Shown here one piece after another: positions 14,981 to 20,212 of a stretch of DNA of 20,212 nt. Origin of the DNA: Alphaproteobacteria bacterium (GTDB taxonomy: Bacteria; Pseudomonadota; Alphaproteobacteria; RF32; CAG-239); contig CAAFZY010000011.1 of assembly GCA_900767645.1 (NCBI GenBank), positions 1 to 20,212 of the forward strand, read 5' to 3'. The first letter of the stretch is position 1. Each line of letters starts with the position of its first letter. A model generated the notes under the pieces. That model had not been told where the DNA came from, searched no databases, and saw only the letters and a program-made list of their open reading frames with translations. Both the position numbers and the translations under genes were made by a program.

Positions 14981-15814
14981 TTACCATTCCAAAAACGGAT
15001 TGTAAAACAAGTAGTTTGTGCTGTACGCTAAATACGACGGGTTGATTGTCAAAAACTTTTGATACTTACCGAATATTGCAAGTTTGCTTTCTAAAACTTT
15101 TATACACGCCTGCAAGTTAATTTTTTGCCGGCGGCGTTTTGCTATAAGCGCCAAAGTTTTTAAAAACAATTCATCTGATTTCAGCTGCGGCAAATTATTC
15201 GGTAATGCTTTCAAAGTTTTTTCCAAAGTGGTTTTTCCGCAAGCAATCAAGTCGCTTTTTGCTTTTAAGCCGCAGATAACATCGTTGATAATATTAAATG
15301 TTTTATCATACAATTGCGCATCTGCATAAAACATTCCGGTTGGCTTGTTGTTATAATTAACAGTGGCGACATAAGGCGAAACCCCTGCATCATTTATCGC
15401 CAAACAAACCGGCAACATCAACGGCAACCTCTCTGGATAATAATGCAACAAAGTTGCAAAAGCATCAAGCGGCTTGTCAGGCTTGGTTACCGCCGCGCAT
15501 TCCCAATCGATATAAGATTGTACCAAGTGCGCAACCTTATATTGCGGATATTCCATATGATGCGGTTGATGTTTGTGATGATAAACCTGAATTTGCTTTT
15601 TATTAAGCCACGGCAACATATACAAAAACAACTTATCGCAATCATGCAACCTGCCGGCAAGAGTATGACGTCCGGTCAAACATTTTTCATAATCCGAAAA
15701 TGCCATTTTATGAGCAAGCGTATAAGCACTTGTTCTCAAACGCCATGCGCCGTTTACACACTTTTTGCTACCGATTTTGGTTAAACAACGACATATTTTT
15801 GTTCGTAAATCCAT
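14981..15814 (-). CDS. Hypothetical protein, DUF5662-like His-rich motif
   Basis: 277 residues, soluble and basic, with no signal peptide. Residues about 33-125 recall the DUF5662 family: AHKMAFSDYEKCL, then LHDCDKLFLYMLPWL, then VYHHKHQPHHMEYP and SYIDWECAA. The HD followed by HHxHxxHH and a DWE fits a metal-binding helical domain like that family's. The C-terminal half is Lys- and Leu-rich and unrecognised. The ATG at 15814 has no clear Shine-Dalgarno sequence in its A+T-rich leader, but a promoter-like pair lies just upstream (15847-15874). Function unknown; the domain call is tentative. Confidence 0.7.
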   Translation of the reverse strand: MDLRTKICRCLTKIGSKKCVNGAWRLRTSAYTLAHKMAFSDYEKCLTGRHTLAGRLHDCDKLFLYMLPWLNKKQIQVYHHKHQPHHMEYPQYKVAHLVQSYIDWECAAVTKPDKPLDAFATLLHYYPERLPLMLPVCLAINDAGVSPYVATVNYNNKPTGMFYADAQLYDKTFNIINDVICGLKAKSDLIACGKTTLEKTLKALPNNLPQLKSDELFLKTLALIAKRRRQKINLQACIKVLESKLAIFGKYQKFLTINPSYLAYSTNYLFYNPFLEW

Positions 15815-15846
15815 AAATATAAAATTAAAAATTATTACTCGCCTTA

Positions 15847-15874
15847 AGATTACACCTCTGTATCAAAAAGTCAA
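15847..15874 (-). promoter_or_regulatory. Candidate sigma-70 promoter for the DUF5662-like gene
   Basis: On the minus strand TTGACT (15869-15874), a 16-base spacer and TAATCT (15847-15852) predict a start near 15840, about 25 bases before the ATG at 15814. Confidence 0.5.
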
Positions 15875-15891
15875 CATTTTTGTCCATAAAA

Positions 15892-16179
15892 TTATTCGGC
15901 AATCATTTCACCTTCTTCAACAATCACTACATCGTCATCACCGGCAGAGCTTTCCGACAAATTTTTTGCATCATTAATCGGTGTCGCAACCACCGGAGCC
16001 GAATTTGGCGTTTGTCCCTCAAGCGTAACCGAAGTTGCAGGTGCAGATGTTGCCGGAACCGACACGACATCTTCTTCAACCGTCACCGTATCAGCTTGAT
16101 TGGCGGCATAAATCAAATCAATTCCAAGCACAAAAACCGCAATAGCAATCGCTCCCGTCAAATAATATAAGCCTCTCAT
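15892..16179 (-). CDS. Small single-helix membrane or exported protein
   Basis: 95 residues. MRGLYYLTGAIAIAVFVLG opens a hydrophobic segment (about 4-25) ending in a YAA that could also be a signal-peptidase site. The rest is a flexible Val/Thr/Ser/Pro- and acid-rich tail (EEDVV twice over as variants, DDDVVIVEEGE at the end). The ATG at 16179 was chosen because AGGAGG stands six bases upstream. An in-frame ORF runs further upstream to 16266, but it passes through the promoter-like region and has no ribosome site. Topology suggests a periplasmic tail. No family recognised. Confidence 0.65.
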   Translation of the reverse strand: MRGLYYLTGAIAIAVFVLGIDLIYAANQADTVTVEEDVVSVPATSAPATSVTLEGQTPNSAPVVATPINDAKNLSESSAGDDDVVIVEEGEMIAE

Positions 16180-16216
16180 AATAACCTCCTTAAAAAAATT
16201 ATTGCACGCTATCAAG

Positions 16217-16244
16217 ATAATACGGCAAAGAGGCAATTCAACAA
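16217..16244 (-). promoter_or_regulatory. Candidate promoter for the small membrane-protein gene
   Basis: On the minus strand TTGTTG (16239-16244), a 16-base spacer and TATTAT (16217-16222) sit between the upstream terminator and the ATG at 16179. Confidence 0.4.
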
Positions 16245-16252
16245 CCCATATT

Positions 16253-16281
16253 AAAAAAACCGGCATTAGCCGGTTTTTTTT
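16253..16281 (-). terminator. Rho-independent terminator of the DMT transporter gene
   Basis: CCGGC (16260-16264) and GCCGG (16269-16273) with loop ATTA are extended by seven A/T pairs and followed by further T on either strand. It begins four bases after the transporter's stop and separates it from the small membrane-protein gene. Confidence 0.8.
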
Positions 16282-16284
16282 AGA

Positions 16285-17295
16285 TTATGACCTGTGCAAC
16301 GCTAACATCAGTTGCAGCCGCAACTGCTTGCCGCGTGATGTTCGCATTAACACCATACATGCCGAGCTTAAAATAATGGTAACGGCGGCAATCCAGTCGG
16401 TCGCGGTTAAAGACAGGAACGGCAACACCGTAAATGAGCTTACCAAAACCTCAACGATATATGTAAAGACGGCTTGCGTTGAACGGAACATCATAAAATA
16501 TTCGCTGTTTGAAACACTAACCGCATATAAATAACAGTACATCGACAAAGCATAGAAGCAAACGCCGTTAATTAAACCTGACAAAACATTATTCAGGGCA
16601 ATATATTCCGACGGAGCCGGCAAAATTTTCAAGAACGGCAATGCGTCAACCACCGACTGCGGAACCACCGAAACAATAAATCCCAAAATAGCGGCGGCAA
16701 TAATAAAGGTCATGGCGCTGACAAACATAATCCAACCTGTCATGCTTAAACGCTCTTTAACCGATAAATTGGCTTTGTTATCGGCGTAAATTTCCGCAAT
16801 AATTGTTCTTAAAACGTTCAAAAAGGCGGAAATGGCCACAAATAATGAAGATTTTACCATCACATCAAACGGAAGTCCTGCCAATAAAATAAAGCAACCG
16901 ATAACAATAAACACCATGGCTATGCCGTCAATTGCACCCGGCTTGCGCTTAAATAAAACCCATGCAAACAAAACCGAAAACACAATTTCGATATTGGCAA
17001 GCAAATTGGCTTGCGTTGATGAAATATAAAAAAACGCCATAATCATAAACATATTTCTGAAAATCTGCAAACCGCCGAACAGCCATGTTTGATAATTTTT
17101 GATAATTTTCCATACATCGGTATTGCGACTGCCCAAAGCAATCATGGCAAGTCCGCAAAAAACAATGTTTGAACAAGCCATGGCGTATTGATTACAGTCA
17201 TATTCCAACAGGCAATAGCGCAAAAAAATGTTTGACATTGCCCAACACATAATGGTGGTTAAAGACAAAACAGCAGCTTTATACATATTTACCAT
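16285..17295 (-). CDS. DMT-superfamily (EamA-like) transporter
   Basis: A 336-residue inner-membrane protein with about ten hydrophobic helices in two repeats, the EamA/drug-metabolite transporter layout. The first half carries WAMSNIFLRYCL and the family-like helix ISSTQANLLANIEIVFSVL followed by FKRKPGAIDGIAMVFIVIG. The second half repeats this (YAVSVSNSEYFMMFRSTQA, then a final hydrophobic hairpin). It ends in a short basic tail. The ATG at 17295 has GGAG eight bases upstream. Substrate cannot be deduced. The gene has its own promoter-like site and terminator. Confidence 0.88.
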   Translation of the reverse strand: MVNMYKAAVLSLTTIMCWAMSNIFLRYCLLEYDCNQYAMACSNIVFCGLAMIALGSRNTDVWKIIKNYQTWLFGGLQIFRNMFMIMAFFYISSTQANLLANIEIVFSVLFAWVLFKRKPGAIDGIAMVFIVIGCFILLAGLPFDVMVKSSLFVAISAFLNVLRTIIAEIYADNKANLSVKERLSMTGWIMFVSAMTFIIAAAILGFIVSVVPQSVVDALPFLKILPAPSEYIALNNVLSGLINGVCFYALSMYCYLYAVSVSNSEYFMMFRSTQAVFTYIVEVLVSSFTVLPFLSLTATDWIAAVTIILSSACMVLMRTSRGKQLRLQLMLALHRS

Positions 17296-17357
17296 ATTAA
17301 GTTCTCCGTAATTCTAAAGATGCATAATGTCTGTACACCTTTATGGATTTTATTAAG

Positions 17358-17386
17358 ATTATATTTGAAGTGTAGACAACTTTTAA
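17358..17386 (-). promoter_or_regulatory. Candidate promoter for the DMT transporter gene
   Basis: On the minus strand TTAAAA (17381-17386), a 17-base spacer and a perfect TATAAT (17358-17363) predict a start near 17351 and a leader of about 55 bases. Confidence 0.5.
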
Positions 17387-17429
17387 ATAATAGCAAATAT
17401 TTTTTTGCATATTTGCTCATAAATATATC

Positions 17430-17458
17430 TTGACGAAGCGCTTGTAAATGTTAAACTA
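17430..17458 (+). promoter_or_regulatory. Candidate promoter for the HAD hydrolase gene
   Basis: TTGACG (17430-17435), a 17-base spacer and AAACTA (17453-17458) lie about 35 bases before the start codon. The -10 is weak. Confidence 0.4.
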
Positions 17459-17492
17459 AAGTGTTTGCGTATAATTAAAAAGGAGAATGCCA

Positions 17493-18173
17493 GTGTTTTG
17501 TGATAAAAAAGCCGTAATTTGGGATTTAGATAACACTCTTTATCGTATTACGCCTGAATTTGCCGACCGGCTTGATTTAGCCATGGCCGAAGCTTTGGTT
17601 AAAGACTTGGGTGTTAAAATGAGCGTGCCTGATTGCAAAGCATTGGTTAAAGAATCTTACAAAATTTACCGTGACGGCGGCGAAGTTTTTTACCGTGACT
17701 ACGGTATTTCTCCCAAAGATTTGTTTGAACACTACTTCAACCGCAAACCCGTACACCTGATTGAACCTTATGAAGGTTTGGCTGAAAAGCTCAAAGAAAT
17801 TCCGTTTGAACAATATGTGTTTACGGCCAGCAATCGATATGCTTCCGAAAAAATTTTAAAACATATCGGCCTTTATGAAATGTTCAAAGACCGATTCTAC
17901 TCGGTTGAAGATTTTGGTGTTTATAAAAAGAACGAAAGCGCTGATGTATACCGTATGTATTGTGAAAAAATCGGTTACAATCCGCATGACTGCATTTTTG
18001 TAGACGACAGCTATTCTAATTTAGAATTTGCCAAAGAAACCGGCATGATGACCGTGCGCATATACTACAAAGATAACTCCGCCAAAGACAAAACATACAT
18101 TGACGCCGCATATAAAGGCATTTTCAATTGTGTTAAAGCCTTAAGTATGTGTAAAAAGAAATCCGCCGCTTAA
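17493..18173 (+). CDS. HAD-superfamily hydrolase, pyrimidine 5'-nucleotidase-like
   Basis: 226 residues. HAD motif I is VIWDLDNTLY (nucleophile and acid Asp pair near 11 and 13), motif II is YVFTASN, and motif IV is CIFVDDSYSNLEFAKETGM with the acidic pair. The alpha-helical cap lies between motifs I and II. The DLDNTLY start resembles pyrimidine 5'-nucleotidases of the HAD family, so dephosphorylation of a nucleotide or sugar phosphate in the cytosol is likely; the substrate is not certain. GTG 17493 was chosen because AGGAG stands seven bases upstream. The ATG at 17487 is in frame but only one base from that site. It converges with the next gene with a four-base gap and no visible terminator. 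Confidence 0.85.
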   Translation: MFCDKKAVIWDLDNTLYRITPEFADRLDLAMAEALVKDLGVKMSVPDCKALVKESYKIYRDGGEVFYRDYGISPKDLFEHYFNRKPVHLIEPYEGLAEKLKEIPFEQYVFTASNRYASEKILKHIGLYEMFKDRFYSVEDFGVYKKNESADVYRMYCEKIGYNPHDCIFVDDSYSNLEFAKETGMMTVRIYYKDNSAKDKTYIDAAYKGIFNCVKALSMCKKKSAA

Positions 18174-18177
18174 ACCG

Positions 18178-18864
18178 CTAACGGCACAATGACATTTCGT
18201 AACTGTAATTTTCCGCACTGTCAAGTTTGAGTTGTTCATTGTGAATTTCGGCTGAAATTTCTTTCAAAACCTCATTAACCGCGGCAAGATATTTATCCTG
18301 AAACTTTTCCTGCGCCAAAGTTAAATTAATATCGCGCTTTGAGCTTATAAGCGCATATCTTTTAACCGCCTCCTCAAAACGCCGCTGAATAATCGGGATA
18401 TAATAGTCAAAAACTTCCAAATTAATTTGCTGATGCGTTTGTTCATGCCTTAAGGCCACTTTATAACGGCATGAATCTTCAGCTAAATCGCTTGAAATAT
18501 AAATAGTCGGATTAACATTTTTAATTGTCAAATTAATCATAGCCGGCGACACGCACACCGTGCCGTCTTTCAAAGTCTGTTTTGCCATTTTGGTTGTAAG
18601 TTCCGTTGTTGTGGAAAAGGTTGCCAAGCCGCTTACATATTCTCCGTTTGTAAATTTAGAGCCGTATTGTTTCATATGCATACGGGTTAATGTGCGGCTG
18701 TTTTTAGAAAAATCGTACTTAAGCTTACCGTACGATATTGAAAAACTCACTTCCGGCGCCCGCATAATTTTTTGACAAGATTTTTGCGCCGCGGTTTGCG
18801 CTGAAACTAACGGAGAAAAAAGCCAAAAGCTCATAAAAATTAATATATAAAAAACCTTTTTCAT
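18178..18864 (-). CDS. Secreted HExxH protein, putative zinc peptidase
   Basis: 228 residues with a clear signal peptide (MKKVFYILIFMSFWLFSPLVSA, likely cut near 22). The mature chain has CRYKVALRHEQTHQQINLE with HEQTH at 140-144, a zinc-peptidase HExxH motif, and the following helix FDYYIPIIQRRFEEAVKRY. This recalls DUF922-type secreted zincins, where HEQ.H is followed by a helix. C30, C104, C132 and C227 could form disulfides. The third zinc ligand is not obvious. It lies head to head with the secreted protein at 18908 across 43 bases, suggesting a shared control region. Peptidase activity is inferred from the motif alone. Confidence 0.75.
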   Translation of the reverse strand: MKKVFYILIFMSFWLFSPLVSAQTAAQKSCQKIMRAPEVSFSISYGKLKYDFSKNSRTLTRMHMKQYGSKFTNGEYVSGLATFSTTTELTTKMAKQTLKDGTVCVSPAMINLTIKNVNPTIYISSDLAEDSCRYKVALRHEQTHQQINLEVFDYYIPIIQRRFEEAVKRYALISSKRDINLTLAQEKFQDKYLAAVNEVLKEISAEIHNEQLKLDSAENYSYEMSLCR

Positions 18865-18907
18865 GTAATGTAAATTATCGCTAATTTCTCAATTTAGAGT
18901 TAAAATT

Positions 18908-19579
18908 ATGAAAAAAACCGCTTTTTATTTAACATTTATCCTTATGGTCGGCACTGCTTACACCGGTTTTTCGCAAACTTACGGAAACAACAACTCTGAA
19001 TTTTTTATTCCGCAAAACGCCATGGTGCAAAGGGTTGAAAAACTTCCGCCGATAAACATACCGCAACGCGGGTTGCCCTCTGCCGTTCGCTCTAACCCTG
19101 CAAATGTGCAAAATCAAACCTCTCAAAATGCAACTGAAACACAGCCGCAACAAAAAATTATTCGCTATCAGGCCATTGACGGAAGGTTTATTCCGATTTA
19201 TGCGCCGGCAGAAGAGGTTGCTCAAACTGAAACTCCGCCGCAAAGCACCGGCGAAGCAAGCGGAGGTAACGTTACCTTTGAACCTGTTGAAGATGATTTA
19301 AATATACCGGAAACCGCAACTGCCAACAGCATGCTCTCTGAACCTGAAGCTGAAAACACCACTGAACCTGCGCTTAAAACACCGGTTGCCAAAGCCTCAG
19401 TCAAAGTGCCAAACGCGGTTGTTCAAAGCGGACTGCCCGATTATCGCAACCGTTACGCCCAATACTTGGTTGATTTACAAACTTTCAGCCAAACCAAAGA
19501 TTTTCCGCCCAATGAAGCGCTGAATGCCTCATTAAACAAAATGGATTCCAACCGCGAAGTTTTAATTTATAAAAAATAA
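18908..19579 (+). CDS. Secreted Pro/Gln/Thr/Glu-rich hypothetical protein
   Basis: 223 residues with a signal peptide (MKKTAFYLTFILMVGTAYTGFSQ, cut near 22). The centre (about 60-170) is low-complexity, rich in Gln, Thr, Glu, Pro and Ala, and probably unfolded. The last 45 residues (GLPDYRNRYAQYLVDLQTF) look ordered and helical. No enzyme motif and no family recognised; a periplasmic or surface linker-type protein is possible. It diverges from the HExxH gene and its stop lies two bases from the stop of the convergent small gene. Confidence 0.75.
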   Translation: MKKTAFYLTFILMVGTAYTGFSQTYGNNNSEFFIPQNAMVQRVEKLPPINIPQRGLPSAVRSNPANVQNQTSQNATETQPQQKIIRYQAIDGRFIPIYAPAEEVAQTETPPQSTGEASGGNVTFEPVEDDLNIPETATANSMLSEPEAENTTEPALKTPVAKASVKVPNAVVQSGLPDYRNRYAQYLVDLQTFSQTKDFPPNEALNASLNKMDSNREVLIYKK

Positions 19580-19581
19580 CT

Positions 19582-19830
19582 TTACCGGCATTGGTTTTGC
19601 ATATTATTCCATGTGCCGCCGTTGTCCAAGCAAGCATCAATCCTGTGCGCCCGCGCAATTTCAGGAATAAAATTATACATCGCAATATACAAACCAAACA
19701 AAAATAACAACACCAAGATGCTGACTGCTCGTACCGGCTTAAGCAATATGCTTGCCGCAGAAAGTAAACATGCGCACATAACAAGTACATACCAAAACAA
19801 AATTAAGCGGCTGATATCAAAAACGACCAC
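19582..19830 (-). CDS. Small membrane protein with a Cys-bounded tail
   Basis: 82 residues with two hydrophobic helices (about 7-30 and 35-53) and a short tail, CLDNGGTWNNMQNQC, in which two cysteines bracket a GGxWN motif; a disulfide loop outside the membrane is likely. I recall such C..GG.W....C tails in small proteins but cannot name a family. The start is GTG 19830, without a Shine-Dalgarno sequence. It overlaps the end of a smaller upstream ORF (19817-19912), so translational coupling is plausible. Confidence 0.6.
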   Translation of the reverse strand: MVVFDISRLILFWYVLVMCACLLSAASILLKPVRAVSILVLLFLFGLYIAMYNFIPEIARAHRIDACLDNGGTWNNMQNQCR

Positions 19831-19912
19831 AAAATCTATGGTAAAAAAATAACAGCATCACTACAATTGCCGGTGTCGCAATTAAAAATTTGATAGCCTC
19901 TTTTGTTTGCAC
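19817..19912 (-). CDS. Possible 31-residue membrane microprotein
   Basis: A short reading frame from GTG 19912 to TGA 19817-19819. It encodes MQTKEAIKFLIATPAIVVM followed by LLFFYHRFCGRF, a single hydrophobic helix with basic ends. AAGGA stands eight bases upstream, and a promoter-like pair lies at 19938-19965. It overlaps the start of the 82-residue gene by 14 bases in another frame. Size makes the call uncertain, but ribosome site, helix and overlap agree. Confidence 0.45.
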   Translation of the reverse strand: MQTKEAIKFLIATPAIVVMLLFFYHRFCGRF

Positions 19913-19937
19913 ACTAACTTTCCTTTATATAAAATTA

Positions 19938-19965
19938 TTTATACAGTTTATAATGCGTTGGACAA
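19938..19965 (-). promoter_or_regulatory. Candidate promoter for the two small membrane-protein genes
   Basis: On the minus strand TTGTCC (19960-19965), a 16-base spacer and TATAAA (19938-19943) predict a start near 19931, about 19 bases before GTG 19912. Confidence 0.4.
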
Positions 19966-20033
19966 GTTTCTTTTAAGTTTTTACAACTTATGCACAGCAC
20001 GGACTCGTAAATATTGCAAAAAAAAAACGCGAG

Positions 20034-20073
20034 ATAAAATCTTTTCAAAACCAACTTTTTGAGGAGATTTTAT
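20034..20073 (+). promoter_or_regulatory. Shine-Dalgarno hairpin, fourU-like, copy 2
   Basis: 20034-20050 pairs with 20057-20073 as ATAAAATC-TTTT-CAAAA and TTTTG-AGGA-GATTTTAT around loop CCAACT, a 17-bp stem. TTTT 20042-20045 faces AGGA 20062-20065. The loop-closing pair is A-T where copy 1 has T-A, and the stem takes in the first two bases of the ATG at 20072. Confidence 0.6.
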
Positions 20074-20212
20074 GATGTTTATCTTTAAAAATAATCCAAG
20101 CCTGCGGAGAATGAGGCTAATGCGACGGGATTTTGGAACGACTTGTACACAAAAAGGTACACGAGTGACAAAATTCCTAGCAGGAGCCCATTATACGCAG
20201 GCCCAAGGAAGA
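20072..20212 (+). CDS. Start of a second pilin-like gene (partial)
   Basis: Open from ATG 20072 (a second ATG follows at 20075) to the window end, 47 codons, ending QAQGR. By alignment to the gene at 2247, the final G-R is the prepilin cleavage site, so the hydrophobic pilin helix should follow just outside the window. GTG 20165 with AAAAAGG upstream is a second start. It gives the leader VTKFLAGAHYTQAQG, exactly as long as the leader from ATG 2337 in the first gene. Sequence between the two starts shares no protein similarity with copy 1 beyond MFI. Identity as a pilin rests on this homology because the diagnostic helix is not in view. Confidence 0.65.
   Translation, partial: MMFIFKNNPSLRRMRLMRRDFGTTCTQKGTRVTKFLAGAHYTQAQGR

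Larger units (their letters stand above)
19982..20212 (+). repeat. Pilin leader cassette, copy 2
   Basis: Second copy of the leader at 2155-2384, running off the window. It has the single TACAACTTATGCACAGC box, ten A instead of nine, the Shine-Dalgarno hairpin, the TGTAC/GTACA pair and the second start. It ends at GGAAGA, the codons at the prepilin cleavage site. Confidence 0.85.

Noticed and set aside
15880..16170. A 96-codon plus-strand frame rich in Arg, Asn and His
   Set aside because: It is the antisense of the small acidic membrane-protein gene and has no ribosome site.
16180..16266. N-terminal extension of the small membrane protein to 124 residues
   Set aside because: AGGAGG directly before ATG 16179 and a promoter-like pair inside the extension favour the 95-residue form.
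17487..17492. ATG 17487 as start of the HAD hydrolase
   Set aside because: It lies one base from the AGGAG site; GTG 17493 has normal spacing. Two codons make no functional difference.

Overview
The window looks like a stretch of chromosome from an A+T-rich alphaproteobacterium, probably a host-associated, fermentative or microaerobic one. The assignment is inference. It rests on a pilin N-terminus of the GRSMVEMLGVLAIIGV type, which I recall from uncultured gut Alphaproteobacteria, on a rhodoquinone-type quinone enzyme (RquA), on a full-length pyruvate phosphate dikinase, and on a UbiB-like domain. I see no tRNA, rRNA, CRISPR array, insertion sequence or phage gene.

Layout. 1-150 is the 3' end of a Cys-containing protein, followed by two hairpin terminators. 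313-2025 is an EptA-type phosphoethanolamine transferase. 2026-2246 is a complex leader region holding a 57-base REP-like insert between 17-base direct repeats. 2247-2999 is a type IV pilin-like gene. 3066-5720 (minus) is ppdK. 5939-11914 is a giant gene of about 1990 codons whose ends recall a dead M48 peptidase and a degenerate UbiB/ABC1 kinase. 11959-14152 (minus) is the operon rsmE - LuxR-type response regulator - rquA. 14258-14923 is cmk, divergent from rsmE. 14981-17295 (minus) holds a DUF5662-like protein, a small single-helix membrane protein and a DMT-family exporter. 17493-18173 is a HAD phosphatase. 18178-18864 (minus) is a secreted HExxH protein. 18908-19579 is a secreted low-complexity protein. 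19582-19912 (minus) is a pair of overlapping small membrane-protein genes. 19982-20212 is the start of a second pilin-like gene with the same leader as the one at 2155.

The most interesting signal is the leader shared by the two pilin-like genes. About 100 bases are almost identical, and just before the ATG both fold into a 15-17 bp hairpin in which UUUU faces the AGGA of the Shine-Dalgarno sequence, the arrangement of a fourU RNA thermometer. The loop has diverged while the loop-closing pair changed from U-A to A-U. Thirty codons downstream, both genes carry a second in-frame start with its own Shine-Dalgarno sequence. The 30-codon stretch between the starts is homologous as DNA but is read in different frames in its middle. 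It is therefore better viewed as a leader or regulatory element than as conserved protein.

Functional themes are surface and envelope (pilins, lipid A or glycan modification, secreted proteins) and anaerobic energy metabolism (PPDK, RquA under a co-transcribed response regulator). Operon, promoter and terminator calls were made by eye. All domain assignments come from motif recognition without database searches.
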